Shown here: piece by piece, positions 22,000 through 32,098 of the stretch
Layout: each line of letters starts with the position of its first letter
How positions within the stretch are numbered: the first letter of the stretch is position 1
NCBI GenBank assembly: GCA_033297075.1
Contig: MU858054.1
Location: forward strand, 434,001-498,000
Length of the DNA stretch: 64,000 nt
Direction: 5' to 3'
DNA from: Rhypophila decipiens
Taxonomy: Eukaryota; Ascomycota; Sordariomycetes; Sordariales; Naviculisporaceae
Translations under genes and position numbers: made by a program
Notes under the pieces: model-generated
The model's database searches: none
What the model was told of the DNA's origin: nothing
Seen by the model: the letters and a program-made list of their open reading frames with translations, nothing else

Positions 22000-23804
22000 A
22001 TGCCGCTCCTAACTCTTTTAAAGAAGCAATTCACGCCGGGGAAGTTGATGTTCCATGTCCTCTTTTGGACATTTCACTGGGGCATCTTTGCTTACGGATG
22101 GTATGTTATGAGATTCTTAGGTAATTTCTTTTGAAAGGGAACTGACTGACACGGATTTACTTTCTAGGTGGAAACAAGCAGCTGATGAGCGCTTGGCTGG
22201 TCTGAACACGCTGCAGTATTCCGTCTGGCTCTCGCGTGGTGCCGGTTTGGTACTGAGCGTAGATGGGATGTTGATCCTTCTACCGGTCTGCAGGACTATC
22301 ATGAAATGGGTTCGACCGACGATCCGCTTCCTGCCCCTCGACGAGAACATCTGGATGCACCGACAGCTGGCATACTCGATGCTCCTGTTTACCATCATCC
22401 ACACTTCGGCCCATTACGTCAACTTTTTCAATGTCGAGAAGACGCAGATCCGTCCCGTTTCCGCTCTTCAGATTCACTACGCCCAGCCTGGTGGCATCAC
22501 CGGCCACGTCATGTTGCTCTGCATGCTTTTGATGTACACCACAGCCCATCATCGTATTAGACAGCAGTCGTTCGAGACGTTCTGGTACACGCATCATCTT
22601 TTCATCCCATTCTTCCTCGCCCTTTATACCCACACGGTTGGCTGCTTCGTCCGTGATACCGCCGAGGGATTCTCGCCGTTTGCCGGTGACGAGTACTGGG
22701 AGCATTGCATTGGTTATCTGGGCTGGAGATGGGAGCTCTGGACCGGCGGTTTCTATCTTATCGAGCGTCTGTGGCGTGAAATCCGCGCCGCCCGCGAGAC
22801 CAAGATCACCCGTGTCGTCAGGCACCCGTACGACGTTGTCGAGATCCAGTTCAACAAGCCGTCGTTCAAGTACAAGGCCGGACAGTGGTTGTTCCTCCAG
22901 GTCCCCGACGTTTCGAGATACCAGTGGCATCCGTTTACCATCACTTCGTGCCCGTTCGACCCCTATGTATCAGTCCACGTCCGTCAAGTTGGTGATTTTA
23001 CCAAGGACCTCGGTGACCGCGTTGGTGCTGGTGGCGCCCAAAAACCGGTCTTCGAGGATGTCGATCCCATGGGAATGTACGAGGTTGCTCTCGCAAACGG
23101 CCAGAAGATGCCCAGGCTCCGCATCGACGGACCCTATGGTGCCCCCGCCGAGGACGTGTTTGAGAACGAAATCGCTGTTCTGATCGGAACCGGTATCGGT
23201 GTCACGCCGTGGGCCTCCATCCTCAAGAACATCTGGCACTTGCGAAACGGCCCCAACCCGCCTACCCGTCTGCGCCGTGTCGAGTTCATCTGGGTGTGTA
23301 AGGACACCAGCTCGTTCGAGTGGTTCCAGACCCTTCTCTCGTCTCTCGAGGAACAGTCCTCCGAGGCCGCCCGCATCCCTGGGTCCGGCGGCGTTGAGTT
23401 CCTGAAGATCCACACCTACCTCACTCAGAAGCTCGATATGGACACGACGCAGAATATCGTCCTCAACAGTGTCGGTGCCGATCTCGACCCGCTCACCGAG
23501 CTCAAGGCCCGCACCAACTTTGGCCGTCCCGACTTTGGCAAGCTGTTTGCGAGCATGCGCAACGGCATCATCGACCACACCTACATCAACGGCCTCGAGG
23601 GCAACATGCGGACGACTGTTGGTGTCTACTTTTGCGGACCGTCAGCAGCTGGTAAGTTTTGTTTGTCCTCTGTTTGCAGAATCCCAGTTCTTAACAATCA
23701 CTAACATTCTCTTCTCACTCTTTCCAGCCCGTGATATCAAGAAGGCAGCCAAGGCGGCAACCGTTCGCGAAGTCCAGTTCCGTTTCTGGAAGGAACACTT
23801 TTAA
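22000..23804 (+). CDS. noxA: NADPH oxidase NoxA (Nox1), superoxide-generating membrane flavocytochrome
   Basis: Exons 22000-22100, 22168-23651 and 23728-23804 are inferred, giving about 553 residues. The introns (67 and 76 bp) split GW|WKQ and PSAA|ARD and keep the frame. Six transmembrane helices are expected. Candidate heme-ligand His lie in HRQLAYSMLLFTIIHTSAH and in HHLFIPFFLALYTHTVG. FAD binding is marked by HPFTITS, and NADPH binding by GTGIGVTPWASIL and the C-terminal YFCGPS. The protein ends in FRFWKEHF, the Nox C-terminus. The N-terminus has no EF-hand or NoxB-like extension, which with its length fits NoxA. In known biology NoxA with NoxR and Rac makes superoxide for sexual development, hyphal fusion or infection structures. 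An AATAAA follows 11 bases after the stop. Confidence 0.95.
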
Positions 23805-25086
23805 TTGTATTGTAAATAAAGCTTACAACAACCTACCCAACACAAACCTGTTTCTATATGCCTCACACGAACTCGCCCCCATATCATTTGAAATTCCTCG
23901 GTTGCCGGGGTTATTGAGGGCTTCGAGGAGGGGAAAGATATTTGAGGGAAAGAAAGCCAGGCGGCGTTTTATGCATTTTCCTTTCTTCCAAAGAATAGCG
24001 ATACTCTTTTTACCTTTTTCTCTTGCATTTTATATTACTTCTTTGTCTTTGCCGGCGAGATACCAACCTACCCAAACTTGAACGTTCCGAGTGATGGCAA
24101 TCTCCTCCATGTCTGCCATATCACGATGGAAAAGCATACCACAACAACTCGAAAACCTGAATGGGCGCTTGGAATAATGTTGCCTGCCACTATATATCCC
24201 CCTTTTCTCAGCTGTTCCTTTATCATGTCTTATATCTCTGTCTCGGTTTATCTTATTTTTACCCTTCTTAGCTCTATCATCGGACTTGGATCTCATGATG
24301 AGATATCAAGATCTAGCCACAGTCAAATCAAATCAAAATATCCATGAAAAAAGACAAATAATAGCCTTTGACTCCGTAGTAAACTCTTTGCAGTAGTAAT
24401 TTGTCCCCGGGTTTTTGACTTTTGGGATCACCCATTTAGTAAGTTGAAAAAGTGACTGTGTCATTGCCAGACGGAGTAACAGACATAAAAGCTACAAGCG
24501 GCCGACCAGATAAAATTTCTATCAGCCATGTTGCGGCACATTGTATCAGACATCTGGCTTACGATGCTCTATTTCTTGGCTGCTGGATTTATACTCCAAG
24601 CTTTGCTTCCTTACTCCCTTACATCGCGATGGCCGGACACGTCTGATCGAACGAACCTATTCTACCCCCCAAGCTTCAGGTATCGGATATTTACCCGCCC
24701 AAAAGCCCACAAAACGTAATTGTACGTTCAGACGAACTTCAGGTAACAAGCCTGGTCTTTTTGGTACTGCGATGGGACTGTAATCACAGTAGTCTGACTC
24801 TTGGCCAGATTTGTGTATGCAGCCCAGGTCCCGAAGATGTTTTCAGTACCTAACTAATTAATTACCTGAGCAAGCTCAGTATGGGATCACTCGAGCAAGC
24901 CTCAAGGTAGGTAGGCCGCAGTGGCTGACCTGCAACTGTGAAGCGACAAGCTCCCTATCCATGCAGTTCGGGGAATATTTGGAGTATTTCACTGCCCAAC
25001 AGAGTGGTCGAGAAATGCCGTTGTCGAATATGAACCCCTCATCGGTCAATATAAACTTCTTTGTCCAGAATTCATGTCCCAGGCTC
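23805..25086. other. convergent intergenic region between noxA and PFA4
   Basis: No gene is seen. AATAAA at 23815-23820 is a candidate noxA poly(A) signal. The remainder is A/T-richer than the coding sequence and without clear repeats. Confidence 0.5.
23815..23820 (+). terminator. candidate noxA poly(A) signal AATAAA
   Basis: AATAAA begins 11 bases after the noxA stop codon, on the coding strand, in an A/T-rich context. Confidence 0.4.
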
Positions 25087-26442
25087 TCATGCCTCCTTTT
25101 TCCTCCTCCTAATCAACTCGGCAATAGGGACATCCTCATCTTCATCCTCATCCTGATCAGCATCCATATCCGCCTCCTCATCAACCCCATAATCCCACAA
25201 CCTATCTCCCTCACCGTTAGTCCACAACGGCTTGCCCACCCAATCGCCATCTTCGTCCTCCTCAACCTCTTCAAGCTCAGCCACAAGCTGCGTCCGTCGC
25301 CTCCTTAAATCAGCCTCTTGACGCTCCGCAAACGCAGCCTTTCTCTCTTCAGCAGTCTCATAGCTCCCTTGCTCCTCCTCCTCCTCCATCCTAACCCGCT
25401 CAGCAGCCCCAGGCCAGCCTACATTCCCCCTCCTCGCCTTTTCCGGGTCCAAAGGCGGCCACATGCCCGTCCGGGCATTAAACCCATTCTCCTCCCACTC
25501 CCAGCCTGTACCCTTCCCCGGCACTGCGGTACTAACCACCGGCCCGCCCGCAAACGGGAAAAACCAGAGCAAAACATTGTGCGTCCCCATTGCCTGCGCC
25601 ATATTTTGAAAGAAGCCCAAATCATACGGAAACTCGACTGCTTCGAATTTGACCCGATCATCAGCGCCTCCGTCTAAACCCCAGTAGTCAGAGTCGTCCG
25701 CATGGCGTGAGAGGACCGCCTCGTGCCGCTCAACCTCCCAGTCTTCAATCATGGTGCAGTTCAACACCCACCCCCTGACCGTGGTAAATAATAAAATTCC
25801 CAAAGCAGCCATCGCGCCTAGGCAAGTAAGCGCCATGATGGTGAGGAGAACCAGGTGCGGCAAGGTCGGCCCCAGATAGGCGGGGAGGTGTCGGTCCGCC
25901 CAGATAGACGCTAATCTCTGGCCTAAGAAATAGGCCAGCGTCCAGAGGGAGAGGTTGGTGTAGAACAGGAAGCGCAGGAAATAGGGAAAGGTTTGCATTG
26001 AGACGCAGTTGGCCGTCCAGGGGCAGTGGTGGTCCATTTTGGGGATACATCGGCCGCAGTGTCGGCAGTGGTGGGACCGCGGGGGTTTGGGGGTGTTGCA
26101 TTTCTTGCACCATCTTGGAGGAGGAGATTTTGATGGGAGGGTAGTCGAGTTGTTGCTGTTTTGGTCGTCAGGGGAAGGATGCGTAGATGGAAGGAATGAG
26201 TAGTAGCGGCCTGGATCGACTGTGACGGCTTCGTAGTACGTCCACCAGAGACAGAGGATCAGCAGGTTGAAGATTTTTGTTTGGCGGCTTGTTAACGGCC
26301 CTGGGGCGAGGTCTGGCGAGGTGTAGAATAATAACTGTGAGCCGTAGCCTAGGAAGGTTATGAGGAGACAGACTCCTGGGATCATTAGGCGTTGAAGGCC
26401 CGAGGAGGAGGAGGAGGACGGTCCGGTTTTGAGGCCCCGCAT
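25087..26442 (-). CDS. PFA4: Pfa4-type DHHC palmitoyltransferase
   Basis: A single 451-codon exon. Two hydrophobic helices lie at residues about 20-70. The cysteine-rich domain reads WCKKCNTPKPPRSHHCRHCG then CIPKMDHHCPWTANCVS, with the catalytic DHHC cysteine. Two further helices follow (FYTNLSLWTLAYFLGQRL and the MALTCLGAMAALGILLF region). The C-terminal tail has a run of Asp/Glu and ends KKEA, which could act as a di-lysine-like ER retrieval signal. In known biology Pfa4 S-palmitoylates chitin synthase 3 at the ER so that it can leave. The predicted topology of four helices with a cytosolic DHHC fits. The ATG at 26442 precedes the first helix. Assignment to Pfa4, rather than another DHHC member, rests on the short N-terminus and overall layout. 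Confidence 0.88.
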   Translation of the reverse strand: MRGLKTGPSSSSSSGLQRLMIPGVCLLITFLGYGSQLLFYTSPDLAPGPLTSRQTKIFNLLILCLWWTYYEAVTVDPGRYYSFLPSTHPSPDDQNSNNSTTLPSKSPPPRWCKKCNTPKPPRSHHCRHCGRCIPKMDHHCPWTANCVSMQTFPYFLRFLFYTNLSLWTLAYFLGQRLASIWADRHLPAYLGPTLPHLVLLTIMALTCLGAMAALGILLFTTVRGWVLNCTMIEDWEVERHEAVLSRHADDSDYWGLDGGADDRVKFEAVEFPYDLGFFQNMAQAMGTHNVLLWFFPFAGGPVVSTAVPGKGTGWEWEENGFNARTGMWPPLDPEKARRGNVGWPGAAERVRMEEEEEQGSYETAEERKAAFAERQEADLRRRRTQLVAELEEVEEDEDGDWVGKPLWTNGEGDRLWDYGVDEEADMDADQDEDEDEDVPIAELIRRRKKEA

Positions 26443-26928
26443 TTTGATGGACTCTTAAGAGGGTGACTGTCTATGTGAGATTGGATTCTTGAGTAAAATG
26501 AAAATGTAGTAATGTAGAGAACATCCGGATGTTATGATTGAAAATGAATGAGAGGCAGTGCTGCGGCATCAAGTCCGACTGGACGCGTCGTCTTGAACTG
26601 TTTCGTTACGCTATGTACATGTACAGCGGTTATTAGGTGGAGTGGACCGAAACCCCGTTGTTAGTGAGCCCCTTGATTGCCTCCCAGATTAATCGCCGGA
26701 TGAGCAATTCACTAACAGGATCTGATACGTAACGCGTATTAAAACCTCGTATTGGCCCAGCCAGTTGGAACCCGGTGGGTTTAGCCAACAGGGGTCTGTG
26801 TCATCATTTCATAGTTGACTTGCAAAGATCATCAAACTCCATGTCGACATGGCAGGTTCATAAAGTGCACGTCTCAAGCAGAGAGTTTTGCTGCTTGCAT
26901 CGGTCTTTTTCGTTGACATCTGCCGCAA
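26443..26928. other. divergent promoter region between PFA4 and the GT90 gene
   Basis: Start codons of two divergent genes face outward. I see no strong motif other than A/T-rich patches. No gene is seen. Confidence 0.45.
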
Positions 26929-29900
26929 ATGGCATCCAACGAGTTCACGGTACTGTGGTAAGGTTTGACGTCCTCTGTTTTTTTCAATCTAGGCTACGGC
27001 AGTAGGTAACTAACCCCTTTTTACCACCACAATCAGTGCCGTAGCCTCGTTCCTTTGGCTTTCTTCCAACATCCAACAGCATCAGTTGATAGGTGAGCTT
27101 TACCTTTTGATATCCAATCGACTCAAATAATGAAAGCTAATGTTTACTGTTTTGGTCACAGAACAGCCCCGTATATCATACATTCTGCTCTTTCTCGCTG
27201 CGAGCTTGGCCTCCTTCACAGCAAGCTTCATACCACAGTGGCTGCGAAGGCGCAGTGGAAGATTCGGTAACTCTTCAGATATCTGCCTCTCTTCAGAGAT
27301 TGTTCATTCAGCTCACGCAGGTGTCATGCAGGTGATGATGATGGATTCCGAGGCGGCGCCCTCGAGGACAGCCATGCCGAGAAGCCTCGCCGTCGCTTTC
27401 TCACGCTCCTCGTAACATGCATCATTTTGAGGCTTGAAGTATTCCACCAGGTCTCGGCAAATCTCCAGTGCTCAAAGCCTGGGATCGAGGTATGTTGAAC
27501 CTGCCCACAGTCATCTCATGCTGGAAACCTAGCCTCCAATTAACCTCGCAGGAGGCCTTAGTCCCTGTTGCCCCTGTTGGTTCTGTTCTTCGAACTGGGA
27601 CGCAGCCAGGTCCGCAAAGAGGATCATGACGACATGGGAGAAACAATCTACGAGGCTATCGGCAAATGGGTAACCGATTTCCTCAACGATTCGCATCTCA
27701 TCTACATTCTGAGCATCTTGCTGCTTTCGGGGGGCGCCTATCTTGTCACAACTCAACACACGGCGTCGACTTATTTCTGCTCCAGCCTCGATCCAGGCTC
27801 GCTAGTCGTGTGGATGCAATGGGCCGGGCTGCTTCTGGATTGTTCCATCGTCATTTTATCATGGCGACTCTTCACCTGGACACTTTCGAGCAAGACTCGG
27901 CTCAGGACCCTCGGCAATATTCTTTTGGCTTCTGCCATCGGGACGGCCGTCTTGTCCTGCATGTCTCGTTTCCTCCGGGTCTGGCCGCCGATGAGTGACC
28001 TCTTCAGAGACCTTCACTTGCTGTTCACCCTTGGGCTCTTCTTTGATGGGCTAGTATTTGCCGTCTTCCTTGGATCCAGCAGCCTCCTTATCGCCGACGG
28101 AAAGCCACTGCCGCTGGTCGGCATTCTCACGTTTCTGTCGGCTATATTCCCCGCCACGCAGAAGATCAAGGCAATCGGATCGTGGGAAAACCTGTCGCCT
28201 GCCACCACGGCCTTTGGGTTTGGACTGTTGTGTCTTGGCTTTTCATTCTTCATTTTCGCCGGCAACATACGCTCCGTTCTGCTCATTCGCCGCACTATCC
28301 TCGTCCTCATCCTCGCGGTTCTCGTCATTGCCACCACCATTTACTCAATCGTCAAAGGAAGCCATACCGTCAACGACCACCCTCTCCAACGACTGATTTA
28401 CGATTCGAGGGTGGGATCCAATCGATGGCTCCTCCAGGCGGCCACTAGCAACTCGCTGCCAGTGGCTGTCCGAGAATACGAAGCGCGCCATCATGGCCGA
28501 AAACCGCCAGCCAAGTTTGATGTCTGGTATGACTTTGCCAGTCTGCGTTACTCCCCCATCGTCGACCACTTTGCCCAGATCAATTCGGATCTCTTGCCGT
28601 TCTGGGGATTGTCACCCCAAAAGATTCGGGAAGACATCAGTCGTCTGTCCTCGGAGCCTGGGATTGCCATGGTCAAAATCAAGTCAGGCCGGGCTTCCCA
28701 CAACCTTATCCCAAACTCGGCCGAGAGAGCATCGCTCGATGACCTGGTTGAAATGATCAACACATTTGCAGAACACCTTCCTGACATGGAGCTGGCGGTA
28801 AATACCAACGAGACGCCAAGAGTTCTTGCGCCATGGGATCATGTGCAAAATTCAATTTCGGCAGGAGCAGGGGAGACCAAATACTACAAACGTGACACAG
28901 TCCCTCCTGAGGAGAAGCTCTTTCAAGAGTCAGAAGCCACAGGCAATCCCCTGCAAAGTACCACAACACCAGTTCGAGCTCTCCGGGAGATGACTGGGCT
29001 GACTTGCCCCTCCGGGACAGGAATGAGGTCCGGAGTCCACTGGAACACTCGCGACTTTTGCTCCAGCTGTGCAAAGCCGCAATCGCAAGGCCAATATCCG
29101 ACCGACTGGGCCTTGTACCAGGAGCTCTGCCACCAACCTGACCTTCTCCGCCTCCACAGCTTCTACATGACCTCCCCGAAGCTACGACCTCTGCAAGAGT
29201 TGGTCCCTGTTTTCAGCAGGTCCAAGACAGATAGCTACCGCGACATTCTCATTCCGCTTCAACCATCTGGTCAACCACCAAACCCAAGCGAACACAAAGA
29301 AGAAGACAAGGACTTTATCAGCAAGCGCAAGGCCCTCTTCTGGCGCGGCAGTGTAGACCAAAGAAGCAAGCGGACAACAACAAGCCAGCAGCACGACTTA
29401 ATCCACGGCGGGCACCAAGAACGTCTCGTCCATTTAGTCAACAACAACATCAACCATACCATTCGTTCAGAAACAACCCTCATCCTACCCGCCTCAAAAT
29501 CCAAAGACAGCAACAACGTCGACAAATTCACCTACAACTACCAGCACCTCCCCACCGAATCCCTCAACAACATGTTACCATTCGACATAAAATTCACAGC
29601 CTACAACGGCCCAAATAAAGCCGAAATGACCATCAAACCCGACATCGACAGCGACAGCCCCCTAAAGAATCAGTACATCCTCACCATAGACAGCGACTCG
29701 GGCCCCCCAGCTCAGAATATCTTCTTGACGGTGTTGCACTCCACCTCGGTGCCCTTTTACGGATCAATCTTTAAAGAATGGTACACGGAGCGTCTGTTGC
29801 CATGGGTGCATTACGTCCCTGTTGATCTGAGATGGCACGCTTTACACGGTACTCTGGCGTATTTTACTGGATTTTTGGAGCAGCAGCCCGAGCAGCCGCC

Positions 29901-30180
29901 TGAGGAGGACAAGGAGGTCAAAAAACCTGTTGTGGATGGAAAAAACAACAAGAATAAGGAGGAGGTTGAAAGTAGAGGAGGAGGAGGAGGAGGAGGGAAC
30001 TTTCTGGGAATGGGAATGCAAGGGAATGTGCTCGATGGCAGGTGGATTGCCGACGAGGGCAGGAAGTGGGCGGGTAAAGCGCTTCGGCGGGAGGATAGGG
30101 AGGTTTATTTGTTTCGCTTGTTGTTGGAGTGGGCGCGGGTTGTGAGTGATGATCGGGAAAAAATGAAGTTTGTATTTTAG
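26929..30180 (+). CDS. multi-spanning GT90/CAP10-like glycosyltransferase
   Basis: Five exons are inferred: 26929-26957, 27037-27092, 27162-27266, 27332-27489 and 27562-30180, giving about 988 residues with frame kept at every junction. The early exons encode hydrophobic helices (CAVASFLWLSS, ISYILLFLAASLASF, FLTLLVTCIILRLEVFHQVS). More transmembrane segments follow in the last exon up to about residue 390. The lumenal C-terminal half has the CAP10/GT90 layout: CHQPDLLRLHSFYMTSP, then FISKRKALFWRGSVDQRS, then SVPFYGSIFKEWYTERLLPW with the VDLRWHALHGTLAYF motif. CAP10 relatives include fungal beta-1,2-xylosyltransferases acting in the Golgi; donor and acceptor here are unknown. A Glu/Gly-rich insert lies near 29960-30000. 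The fourth exon and first acceptor choices are inferred from frame. Confidence 0.82.
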
Positions 30181-30349
30181 CTTTTTTTTTTTGTATGGGC
30201 GCTGTATGGTTCAAACTCTCTCTCTCTCGTACCTATGTATTATAAAGTAGGAGGAAGGACATTCCACCCACATTGAAACTCAGTTACGACTCTTGTTCTT
30301 CTCTTCCTCTTGATCTTCTTCTTCTTCTTCTGCATTTGAATACACCAAA

Positions 30350-30378
30350 ACAGTCTGTCTGTCTGTCTGTCTGTCTGG
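30350..30378. repeat. (CTGT)n microsatellite
   Basis: About six tandem CTGT/TCTG units sit in the leader of the two-transmembrane gene, 60-90 bp before its ATG. Pyrimidine-rich leaders are common here, so this may have no role. Confidence 0.7.
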
Positions 30379-30438
30379 TGGCATACAACATAACCAAGCC
30401 AGACATAATACTCATAATCACACCCGAAAAGAAATACA

Positions 30439-31893
30439 ATGACGAGCAGCAGCAAGAGGCGCGAGAGGGATGACGAAAGGGGATCATCCACGATTGCAGA
30501 TGCAATTCGTTTCGTGGTGGTGGCTCTTCTCTTTCTAGTTCAAATTGTTCTGCCTACTATATTCATTGCCGGAAGTGCCCTCCTCTCCAGAGGTGGTGGT
30601 CCTGTGGAGTACATGGTTGCCATCCAAGACCACCCCAGCCCCGACGACGAGGTCAACTGGTATGGATGGGCAACGTATTGGTGTTCGCACGAGTATGAGT
30701 GTAAGGGTATTTGGGACCATGGGAAGAGACCTAATAGCGAGTATATTGTATCGTAAGTCGTCGGTTCATCTAAAAGGTTTCTGTATGTATTTGGCGTGGT
30801 TATGGTCAGGTGTGCTAATTTTATACATAATATTTAGGGAGAAGATCGATCGTATCAGAGTCGGCGATTCCAACGACCTTCGCTGGCAGTATAGGCGCAC
30901 GATGGTCGACGTCGATCAAGGAAAGTGGGCTGTCGAAGAGTTCCGCCATGTCAAGGATCTATCAGCCTTGATCAACAGTCCCAAGTTTGAGGACTTTGGT
31001 CACTTGAATGTGGAGGCTGATAAGAAAATGTAAGTCCAATTAATCCATCCATCGATTTTTTGTGTTGTAGTATCTCCAAGGCCGTGCTTAGACAAGAGAG
31101 AGAGGTACTGACTTCCGGTGCTGCTGGCTCATAGCCAATACCAAGCTCATGGGCTAAACCAGAAGAACCGCGTCATCTCGAAGCTGATGGAGGGCAATAG
31201 CTGGAAACCGATCGACAGTGATGCGCTTCCGCCTGTTCTGGAAGATCCATGGAAGACGGGAGGGGGCCTTGAGCATGGCCTTAAGTGAACAAATCGCTGC
31301 CGCTAAAACCACCGTATGCCTGGCTAAAACCGCCGTCTTGGCCTTCAATATGGTGTCCCAAGGTTAATACTATCGTAAATTTATAGGAAAAATGCCTTGA
31401 CCAGGTCGAATAAATGCCTAGACTAGCTCGAATAAATGCCTTAATTGGCTTGAATAATTACTCGAATAAATACCTACCTAGATTGAAGGCAAAGACGGTG
31501 GTTTTAGCCAGGTATATATACGGTGGTATTAGCAGCAGCGAGTCAATTAATCCATCCGTTTTTTGTGTTTATCTCCAAGGCCGTGCTTAGACAAGAGAGA
31601 TGGTACTGACAACCGGTGCTGCATATAGTCAAGATAAGAACTGCGTTATCTCGAAAGTGATGGAGGGTAATAGCTGGAAACCGATCGACAGTAACGCGTT
31701 TCCGCCTATTCTGGAAGACGTATGGAAGACGGGAAGGGGCAAAACTCTACCAGCAGGAGTACAAGCGGCGGTATTACGTTGTGGTATAATCACTATTCTC
31801 ACCGTGGTGTTACTAGTCAACGTTATCATTCTTCGGTATACTGTCATGCTTTGTATGGCAGCTAGGGGTCTTGTGAAGTGGAGGGGTGATTAG
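30439..31893 (+). CDS. unknown two-helix membrane protein with duplicated alternative terminal exons
   Basis: I do not recognise the family. Exons 30439-30752 and 30838-31029 encode a basic N-terminus, a helix (FVVVALLFLVQIVLPTIFIA) and a soluble domain containing WYGWATYWCSHEYECKGIW. The third exon exists in two homologous copies, both joining in the same frame. Copy 3a (31135-31288) ends with a short soluble tail (GGGLEHGLK), total about 219 residues. Copy 3b (31629-31893) adds a second hydrophobic helix (CGIITILTVVLLVNVIILRY), total about 256 residues. Shared sequence includes MEGNSWKPIDS. A MITE lies exactly between the copies. Either mutually exclusive isoforms exist, or one copy is dead. 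Both acceptors (CATAG, TATAG) look usable and neither copy has a premature stop. Confidence 0.65.
31032..31266 (+). repeat. first copy of a tandem-duplicated intron/exon block
   Basis: It starts AGTCC(A)ATTAATCCATCC just inside the 5' splice site of intron 2 and runs through exon 3a to GGGGGC. It matches 31541-31741 with small indels and substitutions (for example CTCCAAGGCCGTGCTTAGAC and GGAAACCGATCGACAGT in both). Confidence 0.8.
31295..31540. mobile_element. MITE D with about 55-bp inverted termini and shared minisatellite
   Basis: The left end begins CGCTGCCGCTAAAACCACCG and continues through GCCTGGCTAAAACCGCCGTC to about 31349. The right end, reverse-complemented, begins CGCTGCTGCTAATACCACCG and continues in the same way, so the arms pair for about 55 bp with a few mismatches. 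The centre holds four or five AATAAATGCCTTGACTAGCTCG-like units, the same minisatellite as in copies A and B although the termini differ. No clear target duplication is seen. It lies exactly between the two halves of the duplicated exon block and encodes no protein. Confidence 0.75.
31541..31741 (+). repeat. second copy of the tandem-duplicated intron/exon block
   Basis: It begins at the right edge of the MITE with AGTCAATTAATCCATCC, matching 31032 onward, and lacks the upstream 5' splice site. It therefore supplies only an acceptor and a terminal exon (3b). Divergence from copy one is roughly 15-20% by eye, so the duplication is not very recent. Confidence 0.8.
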
Positions 31894-32098
31894 ATTGTTT
31901 GCGTGCCTGTTATTATTAGTCGGCTGGTGGCTATAGCGTTTTGTGTTTTTGGAACGAGACTTCATCCATTACGAGAATGGGACGGAAGCGATACTAGTTA
32001 AAGGTGATATATATAAGTCGTCGTCGTTAATTAATTCTGCCATCACGCTGATACATTCAGACCAACTTTTCGCTGTCCTTCCTGGTATTGTCTTCTCC

